A DNA stretch of 64,000 nt, taken from assembly GCA_026990385.1 (NCBI GenBank), contig JALXDL010000042.1, forward strand, positions 6,482 through 70,481, read 5' to 3'. The translations under genes were made by a program, and so were the position numbers. The DNA is from DRKI01 sp011051875. GTDB lineage: Bacteria; Desulfobacterota; Desulfobulbia; Desulfobulbales; Desulfobulbaceae. Positions 16,129 to 26,347 of this stretch are shown in pieces. The notes below the pieces were generated by a model that saw nothing but the letters and a program-made list of their open reading frames with translations, had not been told where the DNA came from and ran no database searches. Position 1 is the stretch's first letter; the number at the start of each line of letters is the position of its first letter.

Positions 16129-16213
16129 GGGCGTTTCACCCACCTGCAAATGATACAAAGAAACTTGATTATGAATTGTTTTCTTTTGAGCGCGTTGCAG
16201 AGTGGTGAAACCC
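16129..16213. repeat. Intergenic palindromic repeat R1, copy 1
   Basis: Outer arms GTTTCACCCACCTGCAA and TTGCAGAGTGGTGAAAC pair at about 15 of 17 positions. Inner arms AAAGAAAC and GTTTTCTTT flank an AT-rich centre TTGATTATGAA. Homologous copies lie at 33301 and 61726. Located 100 bases before the HDOD kinase gene, in its likely 5' leader. Confidence 0.75.
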
Positions 16214-16313
16214 TCCGGTCAATTCAAGGTACAATCAGTGGCGCAGACATGCATTCTCCGGCCACCTGGCCGGCAGGCCGCACCAGAGCAACCTTTTCCC
16301 GGAACCACCCCCT

Positions 16314-18455
16314 ATGAGTACCCCCCATACCGTTCTCAACGACCTCAAGGTCTCGGGCAACCTGCCCAGCATGCCCCAGGTCCTGGTCAGGCTGATCGAC
16401 GCCTGCCATCAGCAGGAGGTGGACCTGCAGAAGGTGGCCAGGATTGTCAGCAAGGATTCCACCCTGACCGCCAAGATACTGCAACTGGTCAATTCGGCCT
16501 TCATCGGCGCCAGGTCGCCGTTCATGGACGTCCGGCAGGCGGTGGTCTACCTGGGCGCCGACACGGTGCGCAACCTGGCGGTGAGCATCTCGGTGCAGCA
16601 GGTCTTCCGCCGTGTCGAGACCAACGGTCTGCTCTCGCTGGACCGGTTCTGGTACCATTCCTATGAAAACGCCCTCCTGGCAAGACGGATCGCCCGTGCC
16701 GTCTCCTACCCTGACCCGTCGGAGGCCTACCTGGGTGGCCTGCTCCACGATATCGGCAAGTTGCTGCTCTGGATGGCCTTTCCCGGAAAATACGCACCCC
16801 TGCTGCTCAAGGGCGTGCGTTGCCATAACGGCAGGCTGGCCTTCCTGGAGCAGGAAAAACTGCATATCAATCACTGCGAGGCAGGGGCCTGGCTCATGGA
16901 ACAGTGGCGTCTGCCCTCGCTTTTTGCCGATGCGATCCGGTTCCACCATCACCCGGCCGAGGAGCTGGCCCAGGGGTTGCCGCTCACCCGCATCATCTCC
17001 CTGGCCGATCTGCTCAGCCACGCCGGAACGACGGACAAAGAAAGTGAAGAGCTGGCCCGGCGCCTGCTGGACCTCACGCCGCAGCAGGTTGGCACCCTCA
17101 CCGAGGGAATCGAGGACCAGCTCCGCGAGGTCGCCGACAATCTGGGCATCCGCATTCCGGAGAAAAGCCTCTCATCCCTGGAAAAGGAGCCGGAAAGCGA
17201 GGCCCTGCACAGGGAGACCTCCATTGACCTGATCTCCCGGGTCAGGGATATCTCCCAGCTGACCGGCATGCTGGACAACCTGCTCCGGGCAAGTGACAGG
17301 GAGCAGATTGCCGGTGCCGTGGAACAGAGCATGAAGATCCTGTTCAACGAGGACACCTGCTTTCTGCTGCTCATGGACACCGATGGCGACAGGCTGCACG
17401 GTTTCACATCTCCGGACAACAGGCTGGCGCACCAGGCGGTCAAGGTCAGTTTCCGGCCGGATGATCATGCAGAGAGCCTGGCCGGGCAGGCCGTGCTCCA
17501 GAGACAACCCGTGCACTCGTTCATGGAGAACCGGGAACATTCCGGCACCATGCTCGACAGCCAGCTCGTGCGGCTGCTTGGCAGCGACGGCATGGCCGTT
17601 GTGCCCATGATCCACCGGGGACAGCTCATGGGCCTGATTGTCATCGGCATCGCTGATTCCCGATCCGCCCTGCTCAGGCACACCGCTCCCCTCAGGCTGC
17701 TTGCCGGCCAGGCCGGCGCCGGTCTCTTCCTCTGCCAGCTGTACCAGACCCAGGCGGAACGGATCGCCGAGGAGCGGGTCGCCGCGGCCACCATGGTCGC
17801 GCGGAAGATAGCGCACGAGATCAACAATCCACTGGCCATCCTGCGCAACTACATCAAGATCCTCGAAATGAAGCTCAGGGACGACGAGTCAATCAGGGAA
17901 GACCTGGCCGTCATGGACCAGGAATTTGCGCGCATCGGCAACATCTCGAGCCAGCTCGACGACCTGGCCACGGACCGGCTCCTGATCCGGCCCCGCCACC
18001 TGGACCTGAACCAGCTCCTGGCTGAGACCGTGACGATGTACGGCAAGTCCCTGCCGCCCGACCGGGAGATCGAGATACTTTTTGAACCGGATCCCGATCT
18101 GCCGGAGATCGAGACTGATCCTGACTGTATCCGCCAGATCCTCCTGAACCTGATCGGCAATGCGGCAGATGCACTCCAGGACAGGGGCACCATCACCGTC
18201 GCCGTCCGGGCCGAAAAAGAGGAAGACGGGGAGCAGGCTGTTCTGTTGACAGTGACCGACACCGGACCCGGTATTCCTGCATCCCTCCTGCCCTCGCTGT
18301 TTGACGCCGGGACAAGCACCAAGGGAGGCGGACATTCGGGCCTTGGCCTTGCCATTGTCCGCAAGATCACAAGACGACTGGGGGGTACGATCACCTGCTC
18401 CAGTTCAGAAAAAGGTACTATATTTAGTGTATCTCTTCCGCTTCGCCATACTTGA
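16314..18455 (+). CDS. HDOD-GAF-histidine kinase
   Basis: 713 residues, no membrane segment. Residues about 10-215 form an HDOD domain (GNLPSMPQVLVRL, KDSTLTAKILQLVNSA, GGLLHDIGKLLLW, FHHHP). Residues about 310-470 look like a GAF sensor domain (EDTCFLLLMDTDGDRLHGF, VVPMIHRGQLMGLIVIG). The kinase core has the phospho-acceptor His501 in RKIAHEINNPLAIL, then the ATPase N box LLNLIGNAADAL, G1 DTGPGIP and G2 GHSGLGLAIVRK. Such fusions link HDOD scaffolds to two-component signalling. The hybrid kinase at 18807 is a plausible partner. Confidence 0.92.
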   Translation: MSTPHTVLNDLKVSGNLPSMPQVLVRLIDACHQQEVDLQKVARIVSKDSTLTAKILQLVNSAFIGARSPFMDVRQAVVYLGADTVRNLAVSISVQQVFRRVETNGLLSLDRFWYHSYENALLARRIARAVSYPDPSEAYLGGLLHDIGKLLLWMAFPGKYAPLLLKGVRCHNGRLAFLEQEKLHINHCEAGAWLMEQWRLPSLFADAIRFHHHPAEELAQGLPLTRIISLADLLSHAGTTDKESEELARRLLDLTPQQVGTLTEGIEDQLREVADNLGIRIPEKSLSSLEKEPESEALHRETSIDLISRVRDISQLTGMLDNLLRASDREQIAGAVEQSMKILFNEDTCFLLLMDTDGDRLHGFTSPDNRLAHQAVKVSFRPDDHAESLAGQAVLQRQPVHSFMENREHSGTMLDSQLVRLLGSDGMAVVPMIHRGQLMGLIVIGIADSRSALLRHTAPLRLLAGQAGAGLFLCQLYQTQAERIAEERVAAATMVARKIAHEINNPLAILRNYIKILEMKLRDDESIREDLAVMDQEFARIGNISSQLDDLATDRLLIRPRHLDLNQLLAETVTMYGKSLPPDREIEILFEPDPDLPEIETDPDCIRQILLNLIGNAADALQDRGTITVAVRAEKEEDGEQAVLLTVTDTGPGIPASLLPSLFDAGTSTKGGGHSGLGLAIVRKITRRLGGTITCSSSEKGTIFSVSLPLRHT

Positions 18456-18806
18456 TTTTCCGCTTTACTGAAAGAAATCACTTTTCTTTTGACTTTCTGA
18501 AACAACTGCGGTTCAATGCTTTTGAGTAAATGTAATATTATTGTGAGACTAACCGTCATTTCCTGTCGCTTCCGGGAGACCCCGTGGAAGAGGGACCACA
18601 ATGGCGGCATGCCGATCACCGGCCAGGTATAAACCGTCAGGGGGTACAGGTCTGCCCGGAGGGAGGGGAGCAGCAGGTGCGCCTGCTGGTGTATTTTTCC
18701 AGGCAGGCGATACGTTGGACACCATTCCCCGTAACAACAGCAGCCGCCGTTCCAGAAGTATCTTGCCACAACACCCAGATCTGTACACAAACCACATCCT
18801 GAGCAA
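18456..18806 (+). other. Gene-free gap between the two signalling genes
   Basis: 351 bases with no credible gene. An AT-rich stretch (18460-18545) is followed by GC-rich DNA. A small hairpin, CAGCAGG/CCTGCTG, sits at about 18670-18688 and is followed by TATTTTTCC, a weak candidate terminator. I see no clear promoter or Shine-Dalgarno for the gene at 18807. Confidence 0.4.
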
Positions 18807-20705
18807 ATGGCGCACTGTGTTCTCATCATTGACGATGAACCTCATTTCTGCAGCAGTCTCAGCCTGTTACTGGAAGCCGACGGATACACAGTAGATACAG
18901 CCAACTCTGGCAGGGAAGCCCTTTTCCGCCTGCAGAACTCCTCCTACCAGGCCGTTCTCCTCGACATCGGCCTGCCGGACATCAAGGGCACGGAGATCGC
19001 CGCCCGCATCAATGACAGACATCCCGATACCGCCGTCATCATCCTTACCGGTCATGCCACCGTGGACAGCGCTGTCGAGGCGTTGCGCCTCGGGGTCTAT
19101 GACTATCTGCGCAAGCCCTGTGATGCCGGGCAGCTGCTTCGCATCGTTGAACGCGGCATCGCCCACAAACAGCTCGAGCAGCAGCTGCGGGCCAGCGAAA
19201 AACGGTTCCGCCAGCTCTCCCAGGCCACCTGGGAGGGGATCATCATCTACGAGGCCGGCAACCTGCTCCAGGCCAACGGTCAGCTCTGCGACATGTTCGG
19301 GTACAGGGAAGACGAACTTGTGGGTAAACAGATATTTGACGTGCTCCTGGACCGCAAGACCATCAAGGCCCTGGACGTGCAGACGGACAACGATACCATC
19401 GGCCCCTTCGAGGCCATGGCCATAGCCAAGAACGGCAGGCGGTTTCCGGTGGAGATCCGGGTCAAGCACATGGAGTTCTACGGTCGCACCGTGCAGGTGG
19501 CGGCGATCAGGGATGTGACCCGCAACAAGCAGGCCCTGGAGGAGCAGATCGTCCTGCGGGAAAAACTCGCCGATGCCCGGCGGCTGGAGTCCCTGGGCAT
19601 GATGGCCGGCGCCGTGGCCCATGATCTGAACAACATTCTGGCCGGGATCATCACCTATCCCGAACTCCTGCTCATGGACATGGAGGAGGACTGCAGGTAC
19701 CGGGAAGAGATCGAGCTGATTCGCGAGGCCGGCAAGCGTGCCGCGGCAGTGGTCAACGACCTGCTTACCGTCACCAGGGGGGCGACCTGCAAGAAAGAGG
19801 TCATCAGCCTCAACTCTCTTGTCTCGGGCTTCACCGGCTCGCTGGAGCACCGGGAGCTGCAAAAACGGTTCCCCGGCATCACCATCGAGACCAGCCTTGA
19901 CCCGGAACTCTTCAACACCGCCGCATCGCCGGTCCATATCACCAAGTCCATCATCAATCTGGTGAACAATGCGGCCGAGGCCATGCAGGACCGGGGCCAC
20001 ATCCGGCTTTCCACCTACAACTGTTACGTGGAGTCGCCCATCAATGGCTACGAACGGATCGAGCGGGGCGAATACGTGGTCCTCACCGTGGAGGATACCG
20101 GTCCCGGGATATCGTCCAGGGACATGCAGCATATCTTTGATCCCTTCTACAGCAAGAAGAACATGGGCCGCAGCGGAACCGGGCTCGGTCTCACGGTGGT
20201 CTGGAATACCGTCCACGACCATGGCGGCTACATCGACCTGTCCAGCAGCAGCAACGGAACCTGTTTCTCCCTCTACTTCCCGGTAACGCACGAGAACATC
20301 CACGTGGGACAGAACGCTCTCTGCCTCACCGATCTCGGCGGCAACGGCCAGGAGATCCTGGTGGTGGACGACCAGAAGAGCCAACGCGAGATCGCGCGCC
20401 GGCTCCTTGCCCGCCTGGGCTACCAGGCCCACACCGCGCGAAGCGGCGAGGAGGCGGTGGAATTCATCAAGAAACAGCCGGTGGACCTGGTCCTGCTCGA
20501 CATGATCATGACGCCCGGCATCAACGGCTGCGAGACCTACCAGCGGATCATCCAGCATATCCCCGGCCAGAAGGCCATCATCACCAGCGGCTATTCCAGC
20601 GACTCCGAGATCAGGAAGGCCAGGGCCCTGGGCATCACCCAGTTTGTCAAGAAACCCTACTCCATCCAGGACCTGGGCCGGGCCCTCAAACTTGAAATAA
20701 GTTGA
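18807..20705 (+). CDS. Hybrid sensor: receiver-PAS-histidine kinase-receiver
   Basis: 632 residues, soluble. The N-terminal receiver has acidic pocket DDE, phospho-acceptor Asp53 (LLDIGLPD), a T in ILTGHA and KPCD. A PAS domain covers about residues 128-245 (QATWEGIIIYEAGNLLQANGQ, FGYREDELVGK). The kinase core carries His272 in GAVAHDLNNILAG, N box INLVNNAAEAM, G1 DTGPGIS, and GRSGTGLGLTVV. A second receiver (LVVDDQKSQREIA, Asp565 in LLDMIMTPG, KKPYS) ends the protein. Two receivers flanking a kinase suggest phosphorelay input and output within one protein. No DNA-binding domain is present. Confidence 0.93.
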   Translation: MAHCVLIIDDEPHFCSSLSLLLEADGYTVDTANSGREALFRLQNSSYQAVLLDIGLPDIKGTEIAARINDRHPDTAVIILTGHATVDSAVEALRLGVYDYLRKPCDAGQLLRIVERGIAHKQLEQQLRASEKRFRQLSQATWEGIIIYEAGNLLQANGQLCDMFGYREDELVGKQIFDVLLDRKTIKALDVQTDNDTIGPFEAMAIAKNGRRFPVEIRVKHMEFYGRTVQVAAIRDVTRNKQALEEQIVLREKLADARRLESLGMMAGAVAHDLNNILAGIITYPELLLMDMEEDCRYREEIELIREAGKRAAAVVNDLLTVTRGATCKKEVISLNSLVSGFTGSLEHRELQKRFPGITIETSLDPELFNTAASPVHITKSIINLVNNAAEAMQDRGHIRLSTYNCYVESPINGYERIERGEYVVLTVEDTGPGISSRDMQHIFDPFYSKKNMGRSGTGLGLTVVWNTVHDHGGYIDLSSSSNGTCFSLYFPVTHENIHVGQNALCLTDLGGNGQEILVVDDQKSQREIARRLLARLGYQAHTARSGEEAVEFIKKQPVDLVLLDMIMTPGINGCETYQRIIQHIPGQKAIITSGYSSDSEIRKARALGITQFVKKPYSIQDLGRALKLEIS

Positions 20706-20840
20706 CCAATCCTTTATCCTCTTTCTGATCAGCCGTGCCAGTGGACGGTCTCCATGGCTGCCCGCGCCGGCCGGCCCGGTGCATGACCGCACGGCCCCGG
20801 TCCACTGTCCGTCCCTTTCCCCGCTTCCTGGAGTCCTGTT

Positions 20841-22721
20841 TTGAAAAACATTCTCGCGATCTCCGCCTCGATGGTACAGGGGCTCTGGAGGGCCCTGCGC
20901 ATCACCATGCAACTGCTCTCCACCCTCCTCTTTGTCCTGCTGATCCTGGCGGTGCTGGTGGTCCTCGTTCACCGGCCCCGGACCGTCATTCCCCCCGGCT
21001 CGGCACTGGTAGTGGCACCACAGGGTACGCTGGTCGAAGAGACCTCGGCCATGGACCCAATGGCCCGGTTCATGAACAACATCGCCGGGCTGCCGGTCAG
21101 GGAGGAAACCCTGCTCCAGGACGTCCTTGATGCGATCCACCATGCAGGGAACGACGACCGGATCCGGCTGCTGGTCATCGCCCCGGGCCGCATGGAGCAG
21201 GCAGGCCTGAACCAGGTGCAGGCCATCGGCCGCGCCATCGAGGAGTTCAAACGTTCGGGCAAGGTGGTGATCGCCACCGGTGACACCTTCAGCCAGACCC
21301 AGTACTATCTCGCCTCCTGGGCCGATGAGATCTATCTCCACCCCATGGGCTCGGTGGACCTGCACGGCTTTGGCGTCTACCGTCTCTATGTCCGGGAACT
21401 GCTGGACAAGCTGGCGGTCAACTTCCATGTATTCCGGGTCGGAACCTTCAAGTCAGCCCTGGAACCTTTCATCCGCAACTCCATGTCACCCGAGGCCCGG
21501 GAGGCCAACAGCTTCTGGCTGACCAACATCTGGAACCGCTTCTGCGCAGAGATCGCTGCTCATCGCGGCATCACCGTGCGGGCCATCAACGACGCCATCA
21601 ACAACCTGCCCGCGCACCTGCGGGCGGCCGGCGGCGATGCCGGCCGGATGGCGCTCAACACGGGGCTGGTGGACGGTCTCAAGGATCACCAGCAGTTTAC
21701 CGATTACCTGAGCAGCCTGGTGGGCCGGTCCGAGGACCGGAGCAGCTTCCGCCAGGTTTCCCTGGAGACCTATCTTTCCACGTTCACGCCGTCCTTCACC
21801 GACGCCGGTGACGCAAAGGACAGGATCGCCCTCATCGTGGCCCAGGGGGACATTGTCTACGGTGAAGGCGGGGTGGGCAAGATCGGCTCCTCCTCCCTCT
21901 GCCGCCAGATCCGCCTGGCCCGGAACGACCGCCATGTCAGGGCCCTGGTCCTGCGCATCGACTCAGGCGGCGGGTCGGCCCTGGCAGCGGAGCTGATCCG
22001 GCGGGAGCTGGAGGCGACCAGGAAATCCGGGCGGCCGGTGGTGGTCTCCATGGGCTCCATGGCCGCCTCGGGCGCCTACTGGCTCGCTGCGGGTGCAGAT
22101 CGGATATTTGCATCACCGCTCACCCTGACCGGCTCCATCGGCATCTTCGGCGCCATGCCCACCTTTGAAGACTCCCTTGCCCGCATCGGTGTCCACAGTG
22201 ACGGCACAGGGACCACCAGGCTGGCCGATGCCGGCGATCCGACGCGTCCCCTGGCCGATGACGTGGGCCGGGCCATCCAGATCAGCGTGGAGAACGGCTA
22301 CTCCAGGTTCATCTCCATCGTTTCCCGGGGTCGTGGCATCCCGGCCGCCCAGGTGGAAAAGATCGCCGAAGGACGGGTCTGGGACGGGGCCACGGCCAGG
22401 AAACTGGGCCTGGTTGACGAGCTGGGCACCCTGGACGACGCCATTGCCGCCGCCGGCGAACTGGCCGGTGCCAGGAACGCGGTTCCGGTGTACATCGAAC
22501 CACCCGGTCCGTCGCTGCTGAAGCTGCTCCGACACCTGGGGAGAGAGGCGGCCAGCCTGACGGGCCCGCCTGACAGGTCCCTGTTGGCCGGAATCCTCAG
22601 GCCGGCGCAGGAACAGGCCCTGGAGCTGTTCATCCGGACGCCGGACCCGCGGCACCTGTACACCTACTGTCTGCTGCCGCGCTCCTGGCCCGGCCCCGTC
22701 CCTTCCCTTCCGGGCCCCTGA
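20841..22721 (+). CDS. sppA: Signal peptide peptidase SppA, long (67K) type
   Basis: 626 residues from a TTG start preceded by CTGGAG. One N-terminal membrane anchor (about residues 22-45) precedes tandem S49 peptidase domains, the E. coli-like long form. The catalytic dyad is visible across the domains: Lys204 in GTFKSALEPF and Ser410 in SMAASGAYWLA. LRIDSGGGSALAAELI and the SIGIFGAMPTFEDSLARIG block are also present. It degrades cleaved signal peptides at the periplasmic side of the inner membrane. The last 30 residues (Pro-rich) are beyond the usual fold. It appears monocistronic. Confidence 0.94.
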   Translation: MKNILAISASMVQGLWRALRITMQLLSTLLFVLLILAVLVVLVHRPRTVIPPGSALVVAPQGTLVEETSAMDPMARFMNNIAGLPVREETLLQDVLDAIHHAGNDDRIRLLVIAPGRMEQAGLNQVQAIGRAIEEFKRSGKVVIATGDTFSQTQYYLASWADEIYLHPMGSVDLHGFGVYRLYVRELLDKLAVNFHVFRVGTFKSALEPFIRNSMSPEAREANSFWLTNIWNRFCAEIAAHRGITVRAINDAINNLPAHLRAAGGDAGRMALNTGLVDGLKDHQQFTDYLSSLVGRSEDRSSFRQVSLETYLSTFTPSFTDAGDAKDRIALIVAQGDIVYGEGGVGKIGSSSLCRQIRLARNDRHVRALVLRIDSGGGSALAAELIRRELEATRKSGRPVVVSMGSMAASGAYWLAAGADRIFASPLTLTGSIGIFGAMPTFEDSLARIGVHSDGTGTTRLADAGDPTRPLADDVGRAIQISVENGYSRFISIVSRGRGIPAAQVEKIAEGRVWDGATARKLGLVDELGTLDDAIAAAGELAGARNAVPVYIEPPGPSLLKLLRHLGREAASLTGPPDRSLLAGILRPAQEQALELFIRTPDPRHLYTYCLLPRSWPGPVPSLPGP

Positions 22722-22917
22722 TCAGCTGCCGCTGGAGTGCTGCGGGGTAATTGCTTTTTCACGACCACTCTGGTACATATCGATACACCGGTACGACCGG
22801 TCCGGAGTTCCGGGTTCTCCCCGGACGCCGGTCCATCCGGCTTCAGTTCCCTGCCACCGACCCGGTCCAGGGGTCCGTGGCATACATCAACACCAAGACT
22901 TCCCCGGAGCCGCAACC

Positions 22918-23832
22918 ATGCAATACATCAGACCGCTCGTTCTCCTCTGCTGTGCAGTCGTTCTTTTCGCCGTCAATCCGGTACGCGCCACCGAGCCCAT
23001 GCTGGTTACCGGCAATCCGGAGGCGCCGCCCATTGTCTGGGAGAAAGGCGGCAAACTCGTCGGCATCGGCCCGTGGCTGGCCGAAACAACGCTGAAGCCG
23101 CTGGCGGTGCCCCATGTCATAAGACCGGCCGGCAGCTGGGCCGAAGTGCAGGAAAAGGCCAGGAGCGGCGCCGTGGACCTGATTGTCTCCGCCTACCGCA
23201 ACAAGGACCGGGAGGCCTACCTGGAATTTTCCGAACCCTACCTGGAAAGCCCGGTGGTCATTGTGACCAAAAAAGGGGATGGTTTTGCCTGCAACTGCTG
23301 GACAGACCTGATCGGCAAGAAAGGAGTGGCCCATGCGGGGGAGAGTTTTGGCGAGAAATTCGATGACTATATCAAGGCCAGGCTTGACGTCACCTATACC
23401 ACCTACAACCGGGCCTTCGAGATGCTGGGAGAGGACACGGCTGACTACCTGATCATCGATCTCTACCCGGCCATCATCTACTCCAAGCTGCTTCAGGTCG
23501 AAGACCGGATCGAATTCATGGCCAAACCGGCCACGGTCCAGCACTTCCACATGGCCTTTTCCAGGAGATCACCCCACAGGAGCCTGCTCCCGGAAATCAA
23601 CCGGCGGATCGCGGAGCTGAAGAAGCAGGGAGCGATCAAGAAAATGCTGATGGCCCAGTACACGGACTGGAAAAAGACCTTTGACCAGCGCCAGCGTTTC
23701 TATGCCAAATCACAGGTCAAGGCCAGCCAGGCCCAACAGCAGTACCAGGCAGGAGCCCGCGACCGTGGCCTTGACACCATGGCCCGTTTCATCGAGCGCG
23801 ACATCCCCTACATGGACGGCGCCTCGTTCTGA
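22918..23832 (+). CDS. Periplasmic solute-binding protein family 3 (orphan)
   Basis: 304 residues with a signal peptide cleaved near VRATEP. The SBP_bac_3 fold shows PPIVWEKGGKLVGIGPWLAE at the N-terminus, SGAVDLIVSAYRNKDREAYLEFSEPYLESPVVIVTKK in the first lobe, GVAHAGESFGEKFDDYI and the YLIIDLYPAIIYSKLL hinge. It continues about 60 residues past the usual end with a charged, Gln-rich coiled tail. No transporter permease or ATPase is adjacent, so it may be a sensory or accessory binding protein for amino acids or a similar ligand. Confidence 0.82.
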   Translation: MQYIRPLVLLCCAVVLFAVNPVRATEPMLVTGNPEAPPIVWEKGGKLVGIGPWLAETTLKPLAVPHVIRPAGSWAEVQEKARSGAVDLIVSAYRNKDREAYLEFSEPYLESPVVIVTKKGDGFACNCWTDLIGKKGVAHAGESFGEKFDDYIKARLDVTYTTYNRAFEMLGEDTADYLIIDLYPAIIYSKLLQVEDRIEFMAKPATVQHFHMAFSRRSPHRSLLPEINRRIAELKKQGAIKKMLMAQYTDWKKTFDQRQRFYAKSQVKASQAQQQYQAGARDRGLDTMARFIERDIPYMDGASF

Positions 23833-23932
23833 GCCCCGGCAGAAAAGAGTCCCCGGCGCATCCCTCAATCACGGCCAGGAAGCAGCAGGAAGATATCACA
23901 ACTGATCCCGGGGGTACTGGCAATTCTTAGAT

Positions 23933-25105
23933 TCATCCCTTGATCACGGCCAGGGGATGGAGCACCTCAACGATCTCGACCAGGTCCTCCTGGTTGCGCA
24001 TGACCTGGTCGATATCCTTGTAGGCCCCGGGCGCCTCGTCCAGGTCACGGCGATGGCGGATGGCATGCAGGATGTTGCGGGCGTCGAGTTTTTTCTTCTC
24101 CGCAGCCAGGTCCAGGACCCGCTGCGCCTCCCTGCGGCCCATGATCCGGCCGGCCCCGTGCGAACAGGAATGGAAAGAGGCCGGATTGCCCAGTCCGCGA
24201 ACGATATAACTGACACTACCCTGTGAGCCGGGAATGATTCCGGTCTCGCCGTTGCGCGCCCTGGTGGATCCCTTCCGGTGGACCATGACCTCGCGACCGT
24301 AGTGGACCTCGGCTGCGGCGTAGTTGTGTGCGATGTTGATCATGGAACCGAAATCCACCGGCCCGAGCAGGTCGGCAAAGACCTCCTGCACCCGTTCCAT
24401 CATCTCCCTGCGGTTGGCCAGGGCAAAATCAACGCAGTAGCGCATCTCGTCCAGGTAGAGCCTGCCTTCCATGCTGTCCAGGGGCAGGTAGGCCAGCTGC
24501 CAGTTCCGGGGTACCTGGAACTTCATTTGCGGTGCCAGCCGGATGGCCAGCTTGTTATAGTGGCCGGCCACCTTGTAGCCCAGGTTGCGGCTGCCGGAAT
24601 GGACCATGATCCAGATCCGGCTGTCACCGCCTCTCTGGATCTCGATGAAGTGATTGCCGCTGCCAAGGGTGCCCACCTGGGAGCGGGCGCTTCGGAATTC
24701 GCTGAACACCACGGGCAGGGTCCGGGGAGGGTCCGGCGGCAGGGGCGGCAGCCTGTCCGGGGGCAGCGCCTTGACATGATGCCTGAACCCCAGGGGAATG
24801 GCACGACGGATACCGGTCATCGCCTTCTTGAGAAGGTCCAGCGGCACCTCGGTCAGGCTGGTGCGGACCGCGCACATCCCGCAGCCGATATCCACGCCCA
24901 CCGCATTGGGAATGACCGCATCCACGGTGGCCAGGACGCCGCCGATGGGCATGCCGTAGCCCTGGTGGGCGTCCGGCATGATGGCCACGTGATGGAAGGC
25001 AAAGGGCAGGTTGGCCAGGTGCCTGGCCTGCTCCAGCGCCCCCTTCTCGATGTCGTCCAGCCAGAGATAGATGGGAATTTTCTCGGTCTCGATTCGTTTT
25101 TTCAC
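23933..25105 (-). CDS. rtcB: RtcB family RNA ligase
   Basis: 390 residues from the GTG at 25105 (a second GTG at 25108 is possible; AGGGGG precedes). RtcB hallmarks are present: MPDAHQGYGMPIGGVLA, the Mn ligand motif GVDIGCGMCAVRT, LGSGNHFIEI, HSGSRNLGY, INIAHNYAA, IIPGSQGSVSYIV and the guanylylation-site His region FHSCSHGAGR. RtcB joins 2',3'-cyclic phosphate or 3'-phosphate RNA ends to 5'-OH ends using GTP and repairs cleaved tRNA or rRNA. It stands alone, divergent from the gate-domain gene, without rtcA or a sigma-54 activator rtcR beside it. Confidence 0.95.
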   Translation of the reverse strand: MKKRIETEKIPIYLWLDDIEKGALEQARHLANLPFAFHHVAIMPDAHQGYGMPIGGVLATVDAVIPNAVGVDIGCGMCAVRTSLTEVPLDLLKKAMTGIRRAIPLGFRHHVKALPPDRLPPLPPDPPRTLPVVFSEFRSARSQVGTLGSGNHFIEIQRGGDSRIWIMVHSGSRNLGYKVAGHYNKLAIRLAPQMKFQVPRNWQLAYLPLDSMEGRLYLDEMRYCVDFALANRREMMERVQEVFADLLGPVDFGSMINIAHNYAAAEVHYGREVMVHRKGSTRARNGETGIIPGSQGSVSYIVRGLGNPASFHSCSHGAGRIMGRREAQRVLDLAAEKKKLDARNILHAIRHRRDLDEAPGAYKDIDQVMRNQEDLVEIVEVLHPLAVIKG

Positions 25106-25272
25106 CACGCGCCCCCTTGTCCTATTCCCGGATCCGGCTATAGTGGCGCCTTGATCCGGCCTGCAACCAGGTGCCGGCACCGGTGAAGGACCGCCTCCCG
25201 CAGATCATGCCACGGGGCCGGGGACGGCGGGCCGACAACACTGTTTTTTTCGATTTTGCCGATCCCTGCTCC

Positions 25273-26238
25273 ATGACAATCCAGGAAACACTCAACCTTC
25301 TCTGGCACCATCTGGGCTGGCCGCTGCTGCGCCTGCTGCTTTTTATCTCCATCGGCCTGCTGGTGGCAAATTTCATCGAGGCCCTCAACTGGACGCGGAA
25401 GATGGCCGTGGTGGCCAGGCCGCTCACCCGCTTCGCCCGCCTCTCGGACCTCACCGGTGCTTCATTCTCCATGGCCTTTTTTTCCGGCGTGAGCGCCAAT
25501 ACCATGCTCTCGGAAGGCTACAGCAAGGGCGAGATCAGCAAGCAGGAGCTGATCCTGGCCAACCTGTTCAACAGCCTCCCCACCTATTTCCTGCATCTGC
25601 CCACCACCTTCTTCATCACCGCGCCCCTGATCAAGGGCGCGGCCTTCGTCTATATCGGGCTCACCCTGGGCGCGGCCATCCTGCGAACCCTGTTCATCAC
25701 CCTGGTCAGCCACTTCCTGCTGCGCGGCAAGGGCGAGCTCCGCAGGGGCCGGCCGTTCATGGCCGGGGAAAACGACCTGCAGACCGCCTGGCAGCGGACC
25801 TGGAAACGGTTCAAGAAACGGATGCGGCGGATCATCCGCTTCACGGTCCCCATCTATGTTCTCTTTTTCTTTCTCAGTCGCGCCGGTGTGTTCGCCCAGC
25901 TCGAAAGTTTCCTGGCAGCGAACCTGGGCTTTCTCTCCTGGCTCAATCCCCAGGCCGTCTCCATCATCGCCCTGCAGGTAGCTGCCGAGTTCACGGCCGG
26001 CCTGGCCGCGGCAGGAGCACTCCTGGCCGACGGCACCATGCAAGGCCGCGAGATCGTGCTCACCCTGCTGATCGGCAATATCCTCTCCTCCCCCATCCGC
26101 AGCATCCGGCACCAGTTCCCCTACTACGCCGGGATATTCAGGCCCCGGCTGGCCATGCAGCTCATCCTGTTCAGCCAGTGTTTCCGGACCTTCAGCATCA
26201 TTCTGGTGGCAACCTGTTATTATTTTCTCGCCTTCTGA
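25273..26238 (+). CDS. Nucleoside-recognition (Gate) domain membrane protein
   Basis: 321 residues from the ATG at 25273, with about six to eight membrane helices. The gate-domain hallmarks are SFSMAFFSGVSANTMLSEGYSKGEIS in the first half and a matching PQAVSIIALQVAAEFTAGLAAAGALL in the second half, giving an internal repeat. A basic cytoplasmic loop (RTWKRFKKRMRRIIR) joins the halves. Gate domains occur in nucleoside transporters, FeoB and sporulation proteins SpmA/B; which substrate this stand-alone version moves is unknown. Confidence 0.78.
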   Translation: MTIQETLNLLWHHLGWPLLRLLLFISIGLLVANFIEALNWTRKMAVVARPLTRFARLSDLTGASFSMAFFSGVSANTMLSEGYSKGEISKQELILANLFNSLPTYFLHLPTTFFITAPLIKGAAFVYIGLTLGAAILRTLFITLVSHFLLRGKGELRRGRPFMAGENDLQTAWQRTWKRFKKRMRRIIRFTVPIYVLFFFLSRAGVFAQLESFLAANLGFLSWLNPQAVSIIALQVAAEFTAGLAAAGALLADGTMQGREIVLTLLIGNILSSPIRSIRHQFPYYAGIFRPRLAMQLILFSQCFRTFSIILVATCYYFLAF

Positions 26239-26347
26239 TCCTGTCAACACCTGTATGATGCCGGAACAAACCCGCGTGGATATCAAGGAAAAGCCGGCCC
26301 GACACGCCAGGACAAAGAGTACCTGCGCGATACTCTGCAGCGCAGTG

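Noticed and set aside
18867..21428. An 853-codon minus-strand frame across the hybrid kinase and sppA
   Set aside because: Overlaps two convincing plus-strand genes; no recognisable domain and biased composition.
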